From NCBI GenBank assembly GCA_013396915.1, contig VWZL01000728.1, positions 744,001-808,000 of the forward strand: a DNA stretch of 64,000 nucleotides. The letters are read 5' to 3'. The notes under the pieces were generated by a model. That model ran no database searches. It was not told where the DNA came from and was given only the letters and a program-made list of their open reading frames with translations. The position numbers and the translations under genes are program-made. Numbering within the stretch: the first letter of the stretch is position 1; each line of letters starts with the position of its first letter. The DNA comes from Stercorarius parasiticus (Eukaryota; Chordata; Aves; Charadriiformes; Stercorariidae). Positions 28,929-40,691 of this stretch are shown here, one piece after another.

Positions 28929-29110
28929 ATGGGAGATCCCCACACGCCTCAGAGAGATGCATTATTCAATGTATTAATTAGAGGGCTGGCTTTCATCACT
29001 CCTTCCTACAAAGTATCACAAAGAATTACTCTGGGACAGTTACCGACGGGCTGAAATTAATTTGTGTTTGAGTTCACGTGCATCAGGGAGAGACAGAGGG
29101 AATGAAGTCA
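28929..29110 (+). repeat. Paired intronic element, copy B (possible conserved element)
   Basis: This is the partner of 26040-26210, about 2.9 kb away in the same SORCS3 intron and same orientation. It contains gcattattcaatgtattaat, then a ~56-bp spacer block ending ttactctggga, then ctgaaattaatttgtg and acgtgcat. I estimate roughly two thirds identity to copy A over about 125 bp, with small indels. No open frame or flanking target-site duplication was noticed in either copy. Confidence 0.6.
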
Positions 29111-30104
29111 GCCCAGGCAGGCTGCAAGAGCCTGCAGTACAGCATTTAAGCTTCCAACACTGGCCTATAAAACAGCAATGAAGTTTGGACATCTCAGCTG
29201 GTACCCTGGTTGCATGAGAAGGGAACAGGTCCTTCCACCATGCACTGTCTAGACAGACATGGCATTGGGATCCAGTCCAGGGATGAGTCTTAACTGGGAG
29301 AAATATTCAACAAATTCCTCCTTAGATCTTTTCTTACTAGGGGTTTATCTGGTCTGCTCCAGTCTCAGACACTTAGTCACAAGAGAGTGGGGGGGATTAC
29401 AAAGTGATGCAAGATTAGCAATGAGGAAATAAGAGAAGACACTGGCCCCTGGGACATAAAGAAACCCGACAGATGAGAGACCAAAGCAAAAGGGGTTTTG
29501 ACAGCTGAAAGCCCTCACTGCGGTACAATATGTGACATTTAGTGGTAAGCATTAAATTTAAAACCAATGAACAGAAATATTTTAGCCCTTACTTTCCAGT
29601 CTTAAAAAAAATCGCTGCCAGCCACAGTACATTAAAGTCATAAATATGGCTCACATCACAAATTGTACTAAAATCACAACAAATCACAAATTCCAAAAGA
29701 CAGATCGTATTTATGTAAGGATATCCATAGTTACATTAATGGAGAAGGCGTAACTCTTCCTTCTACAAGATATGCTGTGTTTCTCAAGCAAAGGGAGGTT
29801 AGAAAGAAAAGTTCCTCAAAGGCGGCTTATTCCAAAATTGCCCTCCTGGAGGGTACGCATCACTCATTGAAAGAACTCATTCTGGCTGTGACAGCAGAAT
29901 GTACTGCAAAATGAGATTTTATTCAAATTTAAAAATCACTTCAAAAAACATCCAAAAAATTCAACCATTTCAGGATGTTCCTTCGTTTATGTTTTTGAGA
30001 GAAGTATTTTGATAATGTTGACATGAATTCTAATATCTTTATTGACTTGAAACTTTTTCAACAAAAATAAACACTCTTTCAGCCAATAGAGAGTATCTAA
30101 CACT

Positions 30105-30350
30105 ATATCCAGATTCCATTTCTATCTCTGCCATGAAGTTACTGTGTAATCACAAGCCAGTCAGCTACGACACAATGTTTGGAAACTTTAAATATCTATA
30201 GTGCCAACTGCAATAATTGTAGACACACAAAATGAAAAGAAAATCCCTAACCTCATAGTTGCCCCACTTGCCCATCTTTTCAGTGGAAAATAAGATTGGT
30301 CTTATTATCATCATAGTGTTGTGATCTTTAATTAACTAACGTGACCTTGC
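30105..30350 (+). mobile_element. Possible MIR/CORE-SINE-like ancient remnant, split
   Basis: The left part (about 30105-30165) reads like a diverged tatctctgccatgaagttac / actgtgtaatcacaagccag motif. This is the familiar order of MIR-like SINEs: 'tctgccactgacttactgtgtgacc..gggcaagtca'. The right part (about 30256-30350) resembles the later portion (ccatctt..agtggaaaataa, then attatcatcatagtgttgtg and attaa). About 90 bp of unrelated sequence lie between. The match is by memory of consensus patterns and is heavily diverged. Confidence 0.42.
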
Positions 30351-31969
30351 AAGAAAATCTTTCAATATATGTCCAGACCTTTTAAGAAGGTCTCATCTCT
30401 CCTGAACTCCTATTACACAGCTTGAGGCTAGAGTTTGAAAATTTTGCCCTCAGCCTACTGCAGTTCACGGTCGTGGTGCCTTGAGTAACGTATTCCAGAT
30501 TTATTTTAGCATTACCCTCTGGGAGAAAAACCTTTCCCGGGTGTTCTCACCCACAGGGCATGGGAAGCAAGTCCCTTAACACAGGCAAATGAGTCATTAG
30601 CCCACAGGAGCCTCCAGTGATAGGTCCCTGTTCAGCTCTTCGTGTGCAATCTACGTGAATAGCAACTGGGTATATGCCTCGATGATGCTATAGGTGGTGT
30701 TATACATGGCTGCCAAACTAGAATTATTCATTTGTCCACAGCTCCATGTACAGTACGGTTTTAATTCTGAAAAACGCTAATGCAGGATTACTTAACAGTC
30801 AATTTGACATTTACAAGACTATGTTTTCTTAACGCTAAACTTGGCTGTAAAAAATCAGGCAATGTTTCCCCAGCACTATGCAATGACACCATCTGGTAGT
30901 TAATGATTAGTGGGATTTACAGGAGAGACAGGTACATATTTGACTAACCATTTCATTGCTGGCAAACTAGTCAAGTAAAGGTAACCTTAGCTGTATCCAA
31001 AGGTCACTTCTGGAACTGCTGCTGAAACAGTCTGTGTGGACCCAAATTGGCACTGGGATTAGGAAATATCAGTGCTATCACAGAGATGAGGAAATAAAAA
31101 CAGACACAAACCTCTGCCCAACTGCAGATCCATACCCAGATCATAATCTTTTGAAACATTGAGGTAAATCCCTTATCTTCTGCTACATTACTCTCAGATA
31201 TCCAAACCAGCCTCCGCTACAGTCTTCATGAAATTCAAGCTGCAAATAAATAGAAATACACTGGCTAAATTTTTATCACTGTTCCTATCCAAAATCATGA
31301 CAAAAAGGACTGAAAACCTTGTCCTCAAGAGACAAAATTTGCTGGCTCATGCCTCAAACAACTGTGACAGAAAAGCCATAACTCCAAAGCATAGCCTAAG
31401 TGGATGCACAGCCTCTTCCCAACTCCCAGTGAAAGCACAGCCTGTTCCTTTCTCCCAATTTTTAATCCCTGGAGTTCAAAACAATTGTGGCTTGTATTAA
31501 TGGATACCAAAACAACCAGAAATCCAGTTGGTTATCACAGAAATAGAAAATAATAAAATTCTGGGGAGACTCAGTGAGGAAATCAACAGTGTATTGAAGA
31601 ATGGCTTGTTACACCACATTTTTCCTATTTGCAAATACGAACACTGCTCCTTAAAGCCAGGCTACTGCATGTCCTATTTTCCTCCTCCTGCTGTCTCTCA
31701 CCTCCTGCCTTGTTGGTGTTTTCTGCCCAGCTTTCATCACTAGCATGTATTTCAGTGTCTTACTGACTAGGCTCATCCTGGGTACTGACCTCAGTGCTCC
31801 AAATATCCCCACAGCCATCAGAAATTCTGTGCAAATTTCTCCCTCTCTTCCACACAAATGGGTTTTCCCCACTGTTACCGCTCTTGGGCTTCGACAGAAT
31901 CACCCAAAGTCCCAGAAAGTATGTTTGAAAAAAAATACATGAGAAAAGAGTAAATGTCTAGACGCACCG

Positions 31970-31986
31970 AAAAAAAAAAAAAAAAA
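31970..31986 (+). repeat. Poly-A run (A17)
   Basis: This homopolymer lies in a SORCS3 intron. The sequence to its left (about 31745-31969) has no recognisable retrogene or SINE identity. Confidence 0.9.
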
Positions 31987-34900
31987 AGAAAATGGTCTCA
32001 CATTCACTGTTTCACATTCCCCAGTGATGACAGGAGGCAGGAAACACGAATGCGTCCTCCAGCAAAGAGCAGCCTGGGGAGACCCTAAGAAAGGAGACGG
32101 GTGTCCCAAGGAATATATCTGTGTCCTCTGCACAGGATGGTGATCCCCGTGTCTGCTCAGCAAACACAGGCAGGGCCTCCAAAGACAGGTGGACAGGGGA
32201 CAATATTCACAGCCATTTAGCGGATTAGCCAGAAAACACAGGTCACCTTGCGGGACTCCACATTTTAAAGAATCAAGACATTAAGATTATAAAAGGATTC
32301 CATATGCCACTAAAGCACCTTTTAACTCTCTAGTGCCCTTCAGTGCTCTTAATCCACTGCTGTAGCACTTGGTATCACAGTATTTGAGTACTTCACGCAC
32401 TACATCCAACAAGGAAAAAAATTGTCTCCTATCCCAGTCTTACCTAGGGGGTAACAAGGCAAAGTCAGCTTGAGTCACCCAAGATGACATGGAAAAGTTG
32501 TGGTCCAACATACTGCTGAACAAGGCTTCGTGAATGCTCCATAAACCAAACTGTCTTGCCCACCTGCTTAGTCCTGTTATCCCACCACAGGAAAAGACAG
32601 AGGCAGTAAAGGAATTTAAGGACAATTCAAATCCTTTGAGTTCTTATCTGAACAGAAACAGTATTTAGTCAGCACAGAACACACCATGTGTTTTACAGAC
32701 AAAGAAACTTCCCTGACATTTCTACAGTACAAAATATGAACAGTATTTTTTATATCCCTCCACATGACAGCACAGGTGTCTAAGTTACAGTGAGTGAAAA
32801 TGAACAGGGCCCAGAGGGAGCTGCAGAAATGTGTTTTAAACGAAAAGAACATTGAGTAGGTCTTTAACAAACTTTGCACCCATGCTGGTTCCAGTTATCT
32901 TGAGTAATTTCAGAGTGACGAGTGATCTGGGAATTTCTGTATCACAGTAGCGTAAGCTCCTATTTCCAGCCTTACAGGATCCTAAGTTATTAAAATCTCT
33001 GAGGCCAAGGCACATGGGAGCCAAATTTGGATGCCTGTACTCACATCAAGTAACACATTCTGTTCAAGTTCTGCCACTGCCATCAGTGGGTGTAGCTAAC
33101 AAATGAATCACTACTATAGAAGCAGAGATCTCAAATCCTAGTTTTTATGAGTGGCCCAAAGATGAAACTCAGCTCATGCACAAACTTTGAGCTGGCTGCA
33201 GGAACTGATGAGAGATATCCCATAAACTGCAGGACATGTGACATCCATATGGGATGAGAACACAAAACTACAACCCAGTGATTGGCACCAACATCTGCAA
33301 CTAAGGAAAGAAGTTGAAGGCAAGAGCCAGGATACAAAGCCACAGGTCAGGATTGGAACTTCGGACTTTGTTTTGACTACTGGAGAGCCATCACAGAGAT
33401 GCCTGCCAGAGCTACAGCAAAATGCACAGTGACCTGTGTGTCCATGACTACCAGATAAGTCTTGCTTACTCTGCTGAGTGAAAATTCAGATCCCAACCTC
33501 ACGAGTTCTGATCCAATCATAATTTTCTCCTGGCCTTAAAGTCTCTATATCTGAGATCTCTCAGGGAAGGTATAATTATTTGGAAAGGCCTCAGAGACAA
33601 AAATAAGACCTCTCCCTGTCAGGCTGACTGATCCCATGAACCAGGTGAAGATTATAGTCTTCACAAGTCCATTCACAGCAGCCTGAGAGATGGAAGTCAT
33701 GCTTTGAAGGCAAAAACGTGAGACAAAGGCTGCCCCAGATAAGGTTAGCTGCATTCGGATCAGATGAAGACTGTCCCATTTGATGAAGGATGCTTACCTG
33801 AGCTCCTACTAATAAACAATGCAGAGCAGCACAAACAAGCAGCTCACCTTTGATTTTGGCATCTTCCATTTGTTATTATTTCACCTTTCCTGGAACTTTT
33901 AATTAAGAGGTTTGGTAACATAGTATTTGATAAGCTGATGAACTCCACAGAATAGTGTCTCGTGTCCCTCTGAAACTTATAGCTATATCCACTTTCTCCC
34001 TCTTTCATAGCCTATTAAAAAGAAATCAACAAATTCCTGAGGCTAAAGTGTTCCCCTTGCATTTCTTTTTCCGTACACATCTTACAAGCCAAAACTTTTA
34101 AGTTATCACAGTTTGCTGTTTTAAAAAGAAAGAACGAAAGAAAGAAATCAGACAGCTAAGGGGAGTTACTATGTTCCAAAATTTCAGCATCTCTGACCCC
34201 TGTACTATGAATGGTTTCAAATCTCACTCTGGGAAAAACCTAATTCACTGTCTTGGAAACTTTATTGTCAATGGGATTCTACTGTTTCTGAGTGGAATAA
34301 AGATTTCTAGGTCTATGACATATGAGTTTTAACTATACAAGACTTCTACACTTTTTAAGAGAAAGAGACACTTGAAACAAAGGCTTTATATAATGCAGTG
34401 TTAAAAAGCAGCATTCAAACTGAGCAGCCAAAAAGTTGTATGAAAAATGAGGTGGGCTGTTGAAAACAATCTACACATTTGGGCGCCAAATGAACAGAGA
34501 AAAACAGGTGATTTCCACTAACCATTATTATATAAAAGTAGAAAATAAACCACAACAACGCAGCCTCTCTTTCAGAAAGAGATTCCTCTTTGTTCCAAGT
34601 CAGCTCAGCCCTTGCACTTTATTTTCCAAGAAAGCCTTTCCCCTAAGCTCAACTGTGCTATTTGAAGGGTAGAGCACAATTATCCCTCCACAGAAGGATA
34701 CACCTGAAAAAGATCTACACTCACATTTGTCATGTGCACCTAGCATGAATAGTGAAATCAAGAGATTTTGGATAGTTAGGTCAATCAACCACCTGCCACC
34801 AGAACCAGGAGAACATAACCACCATGCCAAAACCCCATGTTTTAAATATGGAAGTCTAAAGCTGTTTAGAGAGATTTGCAAAAGGACCTGGACTATTTGA

Positions 34901-35892
34901 AAATCCTATGAGGTGTCTGTCTTCACTGCAAGGTGTGGAAATATTGCCAATACAATCTATAGATATTTTGGGCCTGGATTCCAGATATTTTTAATGTCGC
35001 ACAAGAATTTCTATGAGAATTTCACTCTAAGATATACACATCCTGCTTTGCAATTGTGAGTCAATTCTTAAGTCCTGCAAGTCCTTTTTATTTTTGACTC
35101 TTCAAAGTAAGAGCCTCTGGTTTCTTAATATTACCATCTTTTTTGGCCTTAAGGACCAGGCACTTCTCCAACTACTCACAGATTCTGTAAATCAGCACTT
35201 CTACATGTTCACACACACACATCCCCCCCATCATCTAGCATGTAGTACAGCATTAAGAATCTAATTTAAGCCCCAAATTCTAGATTCAACTGCAGAAGAC
35301 TACGGCTGGGTTTTCTCTTTCTCTCTAAAATCAACTCTTGGGCCTTCACATGGTGGAGAGAAGTTGGGAAAACCAGCATCTGAAATGGAGGAGCTTGGAG
35401 ACAGGATCTAAATTTGTTTAATCATCTGCTTTTAAGACACCCTCCCAATTTTGGAGGATGACGCTTGGGAAATGGAAAGGAAGATAGTCACAAAGCAGAT
35501 TTTTAGCACACTGTTTGCAGATCCCGGGCTCTCACCAGTCAGTAAAAAAGAACTGGCTCCTCAGAGAGTGATTCAAAGCAGAGTCTGAATCATCCTCTCT
35601 CCCCACAGTTGCATAAGGAGACTGGTCAGAGCGGCCGGCTCTGCACAAAGACTGTGTTGTAGGCTAAAGTAGCTCTCAGAAGCGTTGAAAAATAGGAGTC
35701 TAACGATCATAGCTTTGTCACTGAAGCACCAGGCAGTTTCTCTGTGTTACTGTGAGTAGGTATGTAACAAAGAAGCAGGAGTTTTGCAATTATAAAAAGA
35801 CTTGGACTCATCTGTACAAGACACCACTGTTATCAGATAAGAAAGAGATACATATATGGAGACACTCAGCTATAGCGCTGCAAGATACGTAC

Positions 35893-35936
35893 TATGGATT
35901 AAGTATACAACATTTATGGATTGAGTATATAACATG
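35893..35936 (+). repeat. 22-bp imperfect tandem duplication next to exon
   Basis: Two adjacent copies of tatggattaagtatacaaca-type sequence, 35893-35914 and 35915-35936, match at 19 of 22 positions. They lie 40 nt inside the intron from the donor of the SORCS3 exon at 35977. Confidence 0.85.
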
Positions 35937-35976
35937 ACCTCACCACAGCAAAGCCAAGTCCGAGGGCATAACTCAC

Positions 35977-36050
35977 CAGTAAAACCTGTTTGGAGTGACC
36001 TGCTCATGCATGAGCTGCCATTTTCTTCCAAAGTCCATGGAGCTGTACAG
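35977..36050 (-). CDS. SORCS3: SORCS3 internal exon (74 nt), VPS10 propeller, Asp-box
   Basis: This is the first of three SORCS3 coding exons in transcript order. Read on the minus strand, a long pyrimidine tract ending tgtctttcag precedes the exon, and a gtgagt donor follows it. The frame opens at phase 0 with CTG TAC AGC and ends with two bases, TG, left over. It encodes LYSSMDFGRKWQL, then MHEQV, then TPNRFY. Residues SMDFGRKW are a perfect Asp-box (S-x-D-x-G-x-x-W), the signature of VPS10 propeller blades. The left-over TG plus G from the exon at 18524 makes TGG (Trp), giving the NRFYW motif shared by SorCS proteins. SORCS3 is a type I membrane sorting receptor of neurons, linked to trophin and Trk trafficking and to postsynaptic plasticity; that is family knowledge. 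The assignment to SORCS3 over SORCS1 rests on remembered family sequence. Confidence 0.92.
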
Positions 36051-38059
36051 CTGAAAGACAAAGAGAGAGGGGGAATATAAGCTTTGAGGAAGAAGAGGAA
36101 GGACTGCCACTAAACAAAGTATTAAAATCAGCTCAGGTTAAAGAACAGGAATGGATTGTCCTGTACAGTTATCGATCAGCCTTGCCGCCAGGGAAGGCTA
36201 GTAAGGTAATCTTCTCCCTTCACATTTAACCCAGGCTAAACTGCTGAGATTCAAAAGTAGGTTGGCTCTTCCAAAACCTTTTCAAACATTTTTGTGCTTC
36301 CTGATTTCAGTTGTCAACACATTCACTTCTACTGCCATATGACAAAGCTGTCAGTCCCTCTGGCTTTTTCAGCCCAGCAGGAAGCAGGTGATTGATGACA
36401 TGTAAATTCCTAAATCAAAGACAAATTAGATGAGTTAACATGACTACGAAGTCCTAGGTAATGACTCTATACTCAAGGTCATACTGTGACTAGTTTTTAT
36501 GGTGTGGATTACATCTCTCTTCTGTGTGGGAAAGAAAAGGAAATTGCTCCTAATTTACAACTTCTATGTTCAGAACAAGAACTAAATTTTGAGATAAGTT
36601 AGAAATCAGTCTGCTCATTTGTTAAACATTGAAGATAGCGAGGTGGTTCTTCTTGAAAGCCAAATTTTCAATCTAATGATCGTTTTGACTCTTTCTGGCT
36701 AACAAATGGTACAGCTGTAATAGAACCAAATTTCCATGCAACTCCACACTAAGTCTCAGATACAGATTCGCTTCATACGTGCTCGGCTTAATACCACAAA
36801 CGCCATTCTCCATATAATTAGTTTGTTACCCACAATCCACTCACTCATAATCAAAGCATACATAAGCTCCTTTTCTCCAACTTTGAGCAAGTTTGGTTCT
36901 TAGAAAAAAAGTACACTTTGAGAAATAACTACTCTGCTTCATAACTAGATCACAGAGAAATAAATAGCAGGCAGTGTTTTGAACAGGATTTCAAATAAAT
37001 TTCATCTGAAATAAATTCTGGCTTAATAAAATAAGGGTTGATTGCAGGCTAAGGAGGTAGATAACAAAGCTGAGAAACTTAAATGTCTGTAATATCCAAA
37101 TTTAGGTCCTTAATGGGAAAATGATATAATTTGAGTAAAGGTTCTGCATTTGATTTGGAGTAACTGGATTTAAAAATCGGGGGCACATCCACAGTCAGAT
37201 TAGAAGGGTTCACAACCTAGTGACGTGTGCTATGGCACAGCTATGATGGATGGCAAAGTGCGACTGGGAAGATAGACTATATGTGCTTGAACTGAATATT
37301 AAAGTTTCTGGAATGGCCAGTATCTTTGACCACAGAGATCCAGCAACCACATCAGAGCTGGACCATAGAACAATTTACAAAGGTGATTGGAAAGGGCTGT
37401 TTGAGCAGTGTTCAAAGCCTGAGGCAGCTGATTAATTTTTACTATGTTTGTACTCAACTACACAGCCAAAGCACTGTATAGCTAGCGAAAGGAAACTCAA
37501 AACCTGAAATTCAGACCCCATGAAGTATCTAATGCAACAGGTATGTTTAAAGACAAAAGAATTTATGCCAATGGGAAGTCCAGTTGCTGCCAATGACAGC
37601 TGAAGCTGCCAGTGAATAAAGCACATCACGGGAAAAGAGATGGAACCAGTCATCCTCCAGTCTTCATGTCAAAATGGGCTCTGATTATATAGACTTCACT
37701 CCAACCAATATCACTGAGTTTGTGGCAAGAAATATTAGGAAAAATTTTCTGCCCCATGTTCTTCAGGAGATCAGACATGATCTGAATATTCCAATTTGGC
37801 CATTATTTCTTTGTCACTGTCACTAGATAAGGTAAGACACTGCACTAAGAGCCCATGTTATCTGGGCTTCCTCTGCCTTTCTGGTCACTCAATCACAGTG
37901 ATAGTCTAAAAAAATACCATGAAGAATCCTCTGCCCCAAATTGAATTCTCCGTAGGTACAAAATAAAGCATTGCTTATCTTTTTTAATTAAAGGAGCCAG
38001 GAAAATGAAATTTCTTTTCCAAAGTCAAGGACAGGCTTAGGAAGTCAACATCAAGGCCA

Positions 38060-38102
38060 TACATCAAGAAGGTAAATAACAAATGTTTATCCAAAGAGCA
38101 TC
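38060..38102 (+). repeat. 43-bp dispersed repeat, copy 1
   Basis: This starts tacatcaagaaggtaaata and ends with agcatc. It matches 40102-40144 at 39 of 43 positions without gaps. The flanks do not align, so the unit is short. The family is unknown. Confidence 0.7.
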
Positions 38103-40101
38103 CCATCCTTCCTTCTGAAGGAAAATTCAGATTTTTAGAAACAATAATGGAAAATCTGCACTCCAAGAGTCAAAACTCTATAGTGCTACAACCCTGCTTT
38201 GATGTTAGCATAGTGCCTGACAGCAATATTCCTTGAGTCATTTGACATGGTTTCACACATACAAGGACCTCTGCACACAGACAGGGTTGCATCAGTTGCA
38301 TCAAGCAACTTGGCTGTCCTTTCCATTCCTGACTGCAGGCATGACTTGCAGATTGAGACACGGTGCTGTCGAAATCATGGGCTCCAGCAGCTTAGCCTCA
38401 GTTAGCTCCTGTTCACAAGCAAGTGCAAGCGAGACTAGCATCCTTATTGTATTCTGCAGCGGATTAAACATTCTCACCATGAGAGGAAAGGATTAGCAAA
38501 ATACATCCATTTCCTCAGATTCTCCTTTATCTTTTGCCCCTAGCATTTCCTTTTCTTTTGCAGCTGCATAACAGCAGTAGCTACGGGTAGCTCAGTGGCA
38601 TGATGCACAATCTCTTTCTAACTACTCATCTCTCCCACAGCGTCTCATTCAGGGAGCATCCTTCTTCCTATCAAGTTAAAAACCAGAGACCAGCTATTGA
38701 GTACTTTCCCCTCCCCTTCTTTCCATTAAAGCTCAGACTGACTGATGATAGAATGATTAAATTGAACTTGCAGCCTTTAGGTGATTTCAGATAAAGAGAT
38801 AAGGAAGATATTATTAATTTCAAGAACTTTTATTTGTTTATTCATCTATTTATTCTAGGTGTCCACTTTGAATTTTAACCAGATGATGGAGCCTTAAAAC
38901 TGTATGATAGAACAAATTCCTGAAAGGTGTCCCTGGCTCAGCTCACTTTTATAGTATTATTTACAGATGCAAATGTAAAAGTTAATGTTGAATTACTAAA
39001 TAAAACATACAATAAAGAGTTTCCTAGTATGCATTAAAATTGAATATGTATACACACTTATTGTTCATCTCCCTTCACGGGAGAAGAGATGCTTTTAGTA
39101 GAGACAATAAATTTAGTGGCAAGTACAGCAGATTTCAATACAGATTAATTTGTCCTAAGGCTGAATACTAAGCAATGGAAAGAAATTATGTTTATTTGGT
39201 GCCAAGCTTTTCCCTTTTTAAAGCTCTGCTCTGGCTTTTTAGTGACAAGTAATCTCTGGCATTTACACCTCCCAAAGCAATCCAACACATTGGTTTATGA
39301 GGGATGGATTTCAGTGTACCATGAGGGTGTCTGTGAGCTTATGCCCTTTCTGCAACTCCCTTGCATTTTTTGACCTATTCTGATGAATGAAAAATTAAGA
39401 CCATTATGGGTCTCTATGTCTGTATGGGCTGGTCTTGTGCCTTGACACAGCTGAAGAGTGGCATGCAGAGGACTTAACTAAGGAGCAATTCAGAAGCAGG
39501 ATGCAAACCAGAAGGACAAAGTCCTGACTCAAGGCAAGGGTGACAAAATTCAGTTTTTCACGTGAAAACAAACTCATAATCCTGCATCTACCACAGAGGC
39601 GCCTCAGTAAACAGAGTCAGAGCGCTCGGCTGATCCCAGCAACCTCTGCAGCTATTTAAGTACACAGGTCCCAGGAGCCTCCTAAAAGCTGAGGTGCTTT
39701 TGAGAACAAACACACGACGTTAGAATTTCCTACTGAGCCAGCTAAATGATGCTTATGAATCTCATCTACCCTTGCATGCATGACCCTAGAATTTCTGCTT
39801 GCCCACAGGCTGGCATGAGACCCTGCCACAGGGCAGATGCAATTCAGGAAGGTGAAGGGGCCAGCAATTCACTCAAAAAAAAAAATACTTTTTGATGTGC
39901 TTTCAGGCCTGACGAAGCACCTAAAGTATTACCCTGAAAGTATCAGCCTGGTCACACCAGCAGGATCCAAGGGCAGCTCTGCTTTCTCACCCCAACTCAG
40001 CAGTACAGGTGTAGTCTTTGAAAATGGGTACTGAGCACTGGGGAAAATCTGCCTATGCTCAGGAGCCTGGTTAGACCTACCATTAGAGAAAGAAAAGGCT
40101 G

Positions 40102-40144
40102 TACATCAAGAAGGTAAATAGAAAATGTTTATCCAGACAGCATC
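40102..40144 (+). repeat. 43-bp dispersed repeat, copy 2
   Basis: This is the direct-orientation partner of 38060-38102, about 2.0 kb away (39/43 identical). Differences from copy 1 are two adjacent bases in the middle and two near the right end. Confidence 0.7.
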
Positions 40145-40681
40145 ATAATGCTCCACGCTCAAGGATTGTAGCACCAGACATATCACATCCACCAACACAG
40201 TCCTGTGTTTTACCAAGAATACACAATCTGTTCCAGGGAAGACCTTGGCAGCCCAAGTGATACACAACTTCATTTCACCACAGACCAGAACCTTAACTCA
40301 TGCTTGTCTTGCTCAGCGCAACTCTGAATCATAAGGATATTATATACCACAGGCAGAATGGTGATTCTTTAAACTCTAAGAACACTTGCAACATTTTATT
40401 TAACACCGGCATTGTTTCTGAGATAAGCAGCAAGTTCCTTAAAGAGGGAACTTTACCCCTGGTGTCAGATTTTATGCCATGAACACATGCAACATGCCAG
40501 AAACACAGCCAGAACTACAGAGCCAGAAAGGAAGGAGTTATACACACACGCATGCACACACAGTGTTGCATATTAAAAAAATGTCTCCACGCTGTTGCAA
40601 TTCTCCAGTACAAACTCTTGGGTAACAACACATCCTGCCGTCTTGCTTGGATGATCTTGTTTGGGGCCGGGGTAATTTGTT

Positions 40682-40691
40682 TGGGGGGGGN
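40682..40691. other. Ambiguous base beside G homopolymer
   Basis: A run of G is followed by a single N at 40691. This is an assembly uncertainty and not biology; the true run length here is unknown. Confidence 0.9.

Larger units (their letters stand above)
18525..35976 (-). other. SORCS3: SORCS3 intron (17,452 bp, complete)
   Basis: This intron separates the exon ending at 35977 from the one starting at 18524. Its donor is gtgagt and its acceptor is ctgccccag, read on the minus strand. A 22-bp imperfect tandem duplication sits 40 nt inside the donor (35893-35936). The notable content is the pair of related elements at 26040-26210 and 28929-29110, and a MIR-like split remnant at 30105-30350. 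Homopolymer runs occur at 25100 (T17) and 31970 (A17). A polypurine patch lies at about 26330-26385. In the stretches 18.6-25.0, 26.4-28.9 and 31-35.8 kb I recognise no gene, RNA or intact mobile element. The 158-codon minus frame at 28263-28739 shows no family motif. Confidence 0.88.

Noticed and set aside
33291..33372. Possible reverse-strand MIR-like segment (caagagccaggatacaaagc)
   Set aside because: Only one short phrase resembles the consensus; too weak to list as a feature.
38582..38660. tRNA-like start (gggtagctcagtggcatgatg)
   Set aside because: It resembles an A box, but no B box (ggttcgaatcc-type) or cloverleaf arms follow within 80 bp.
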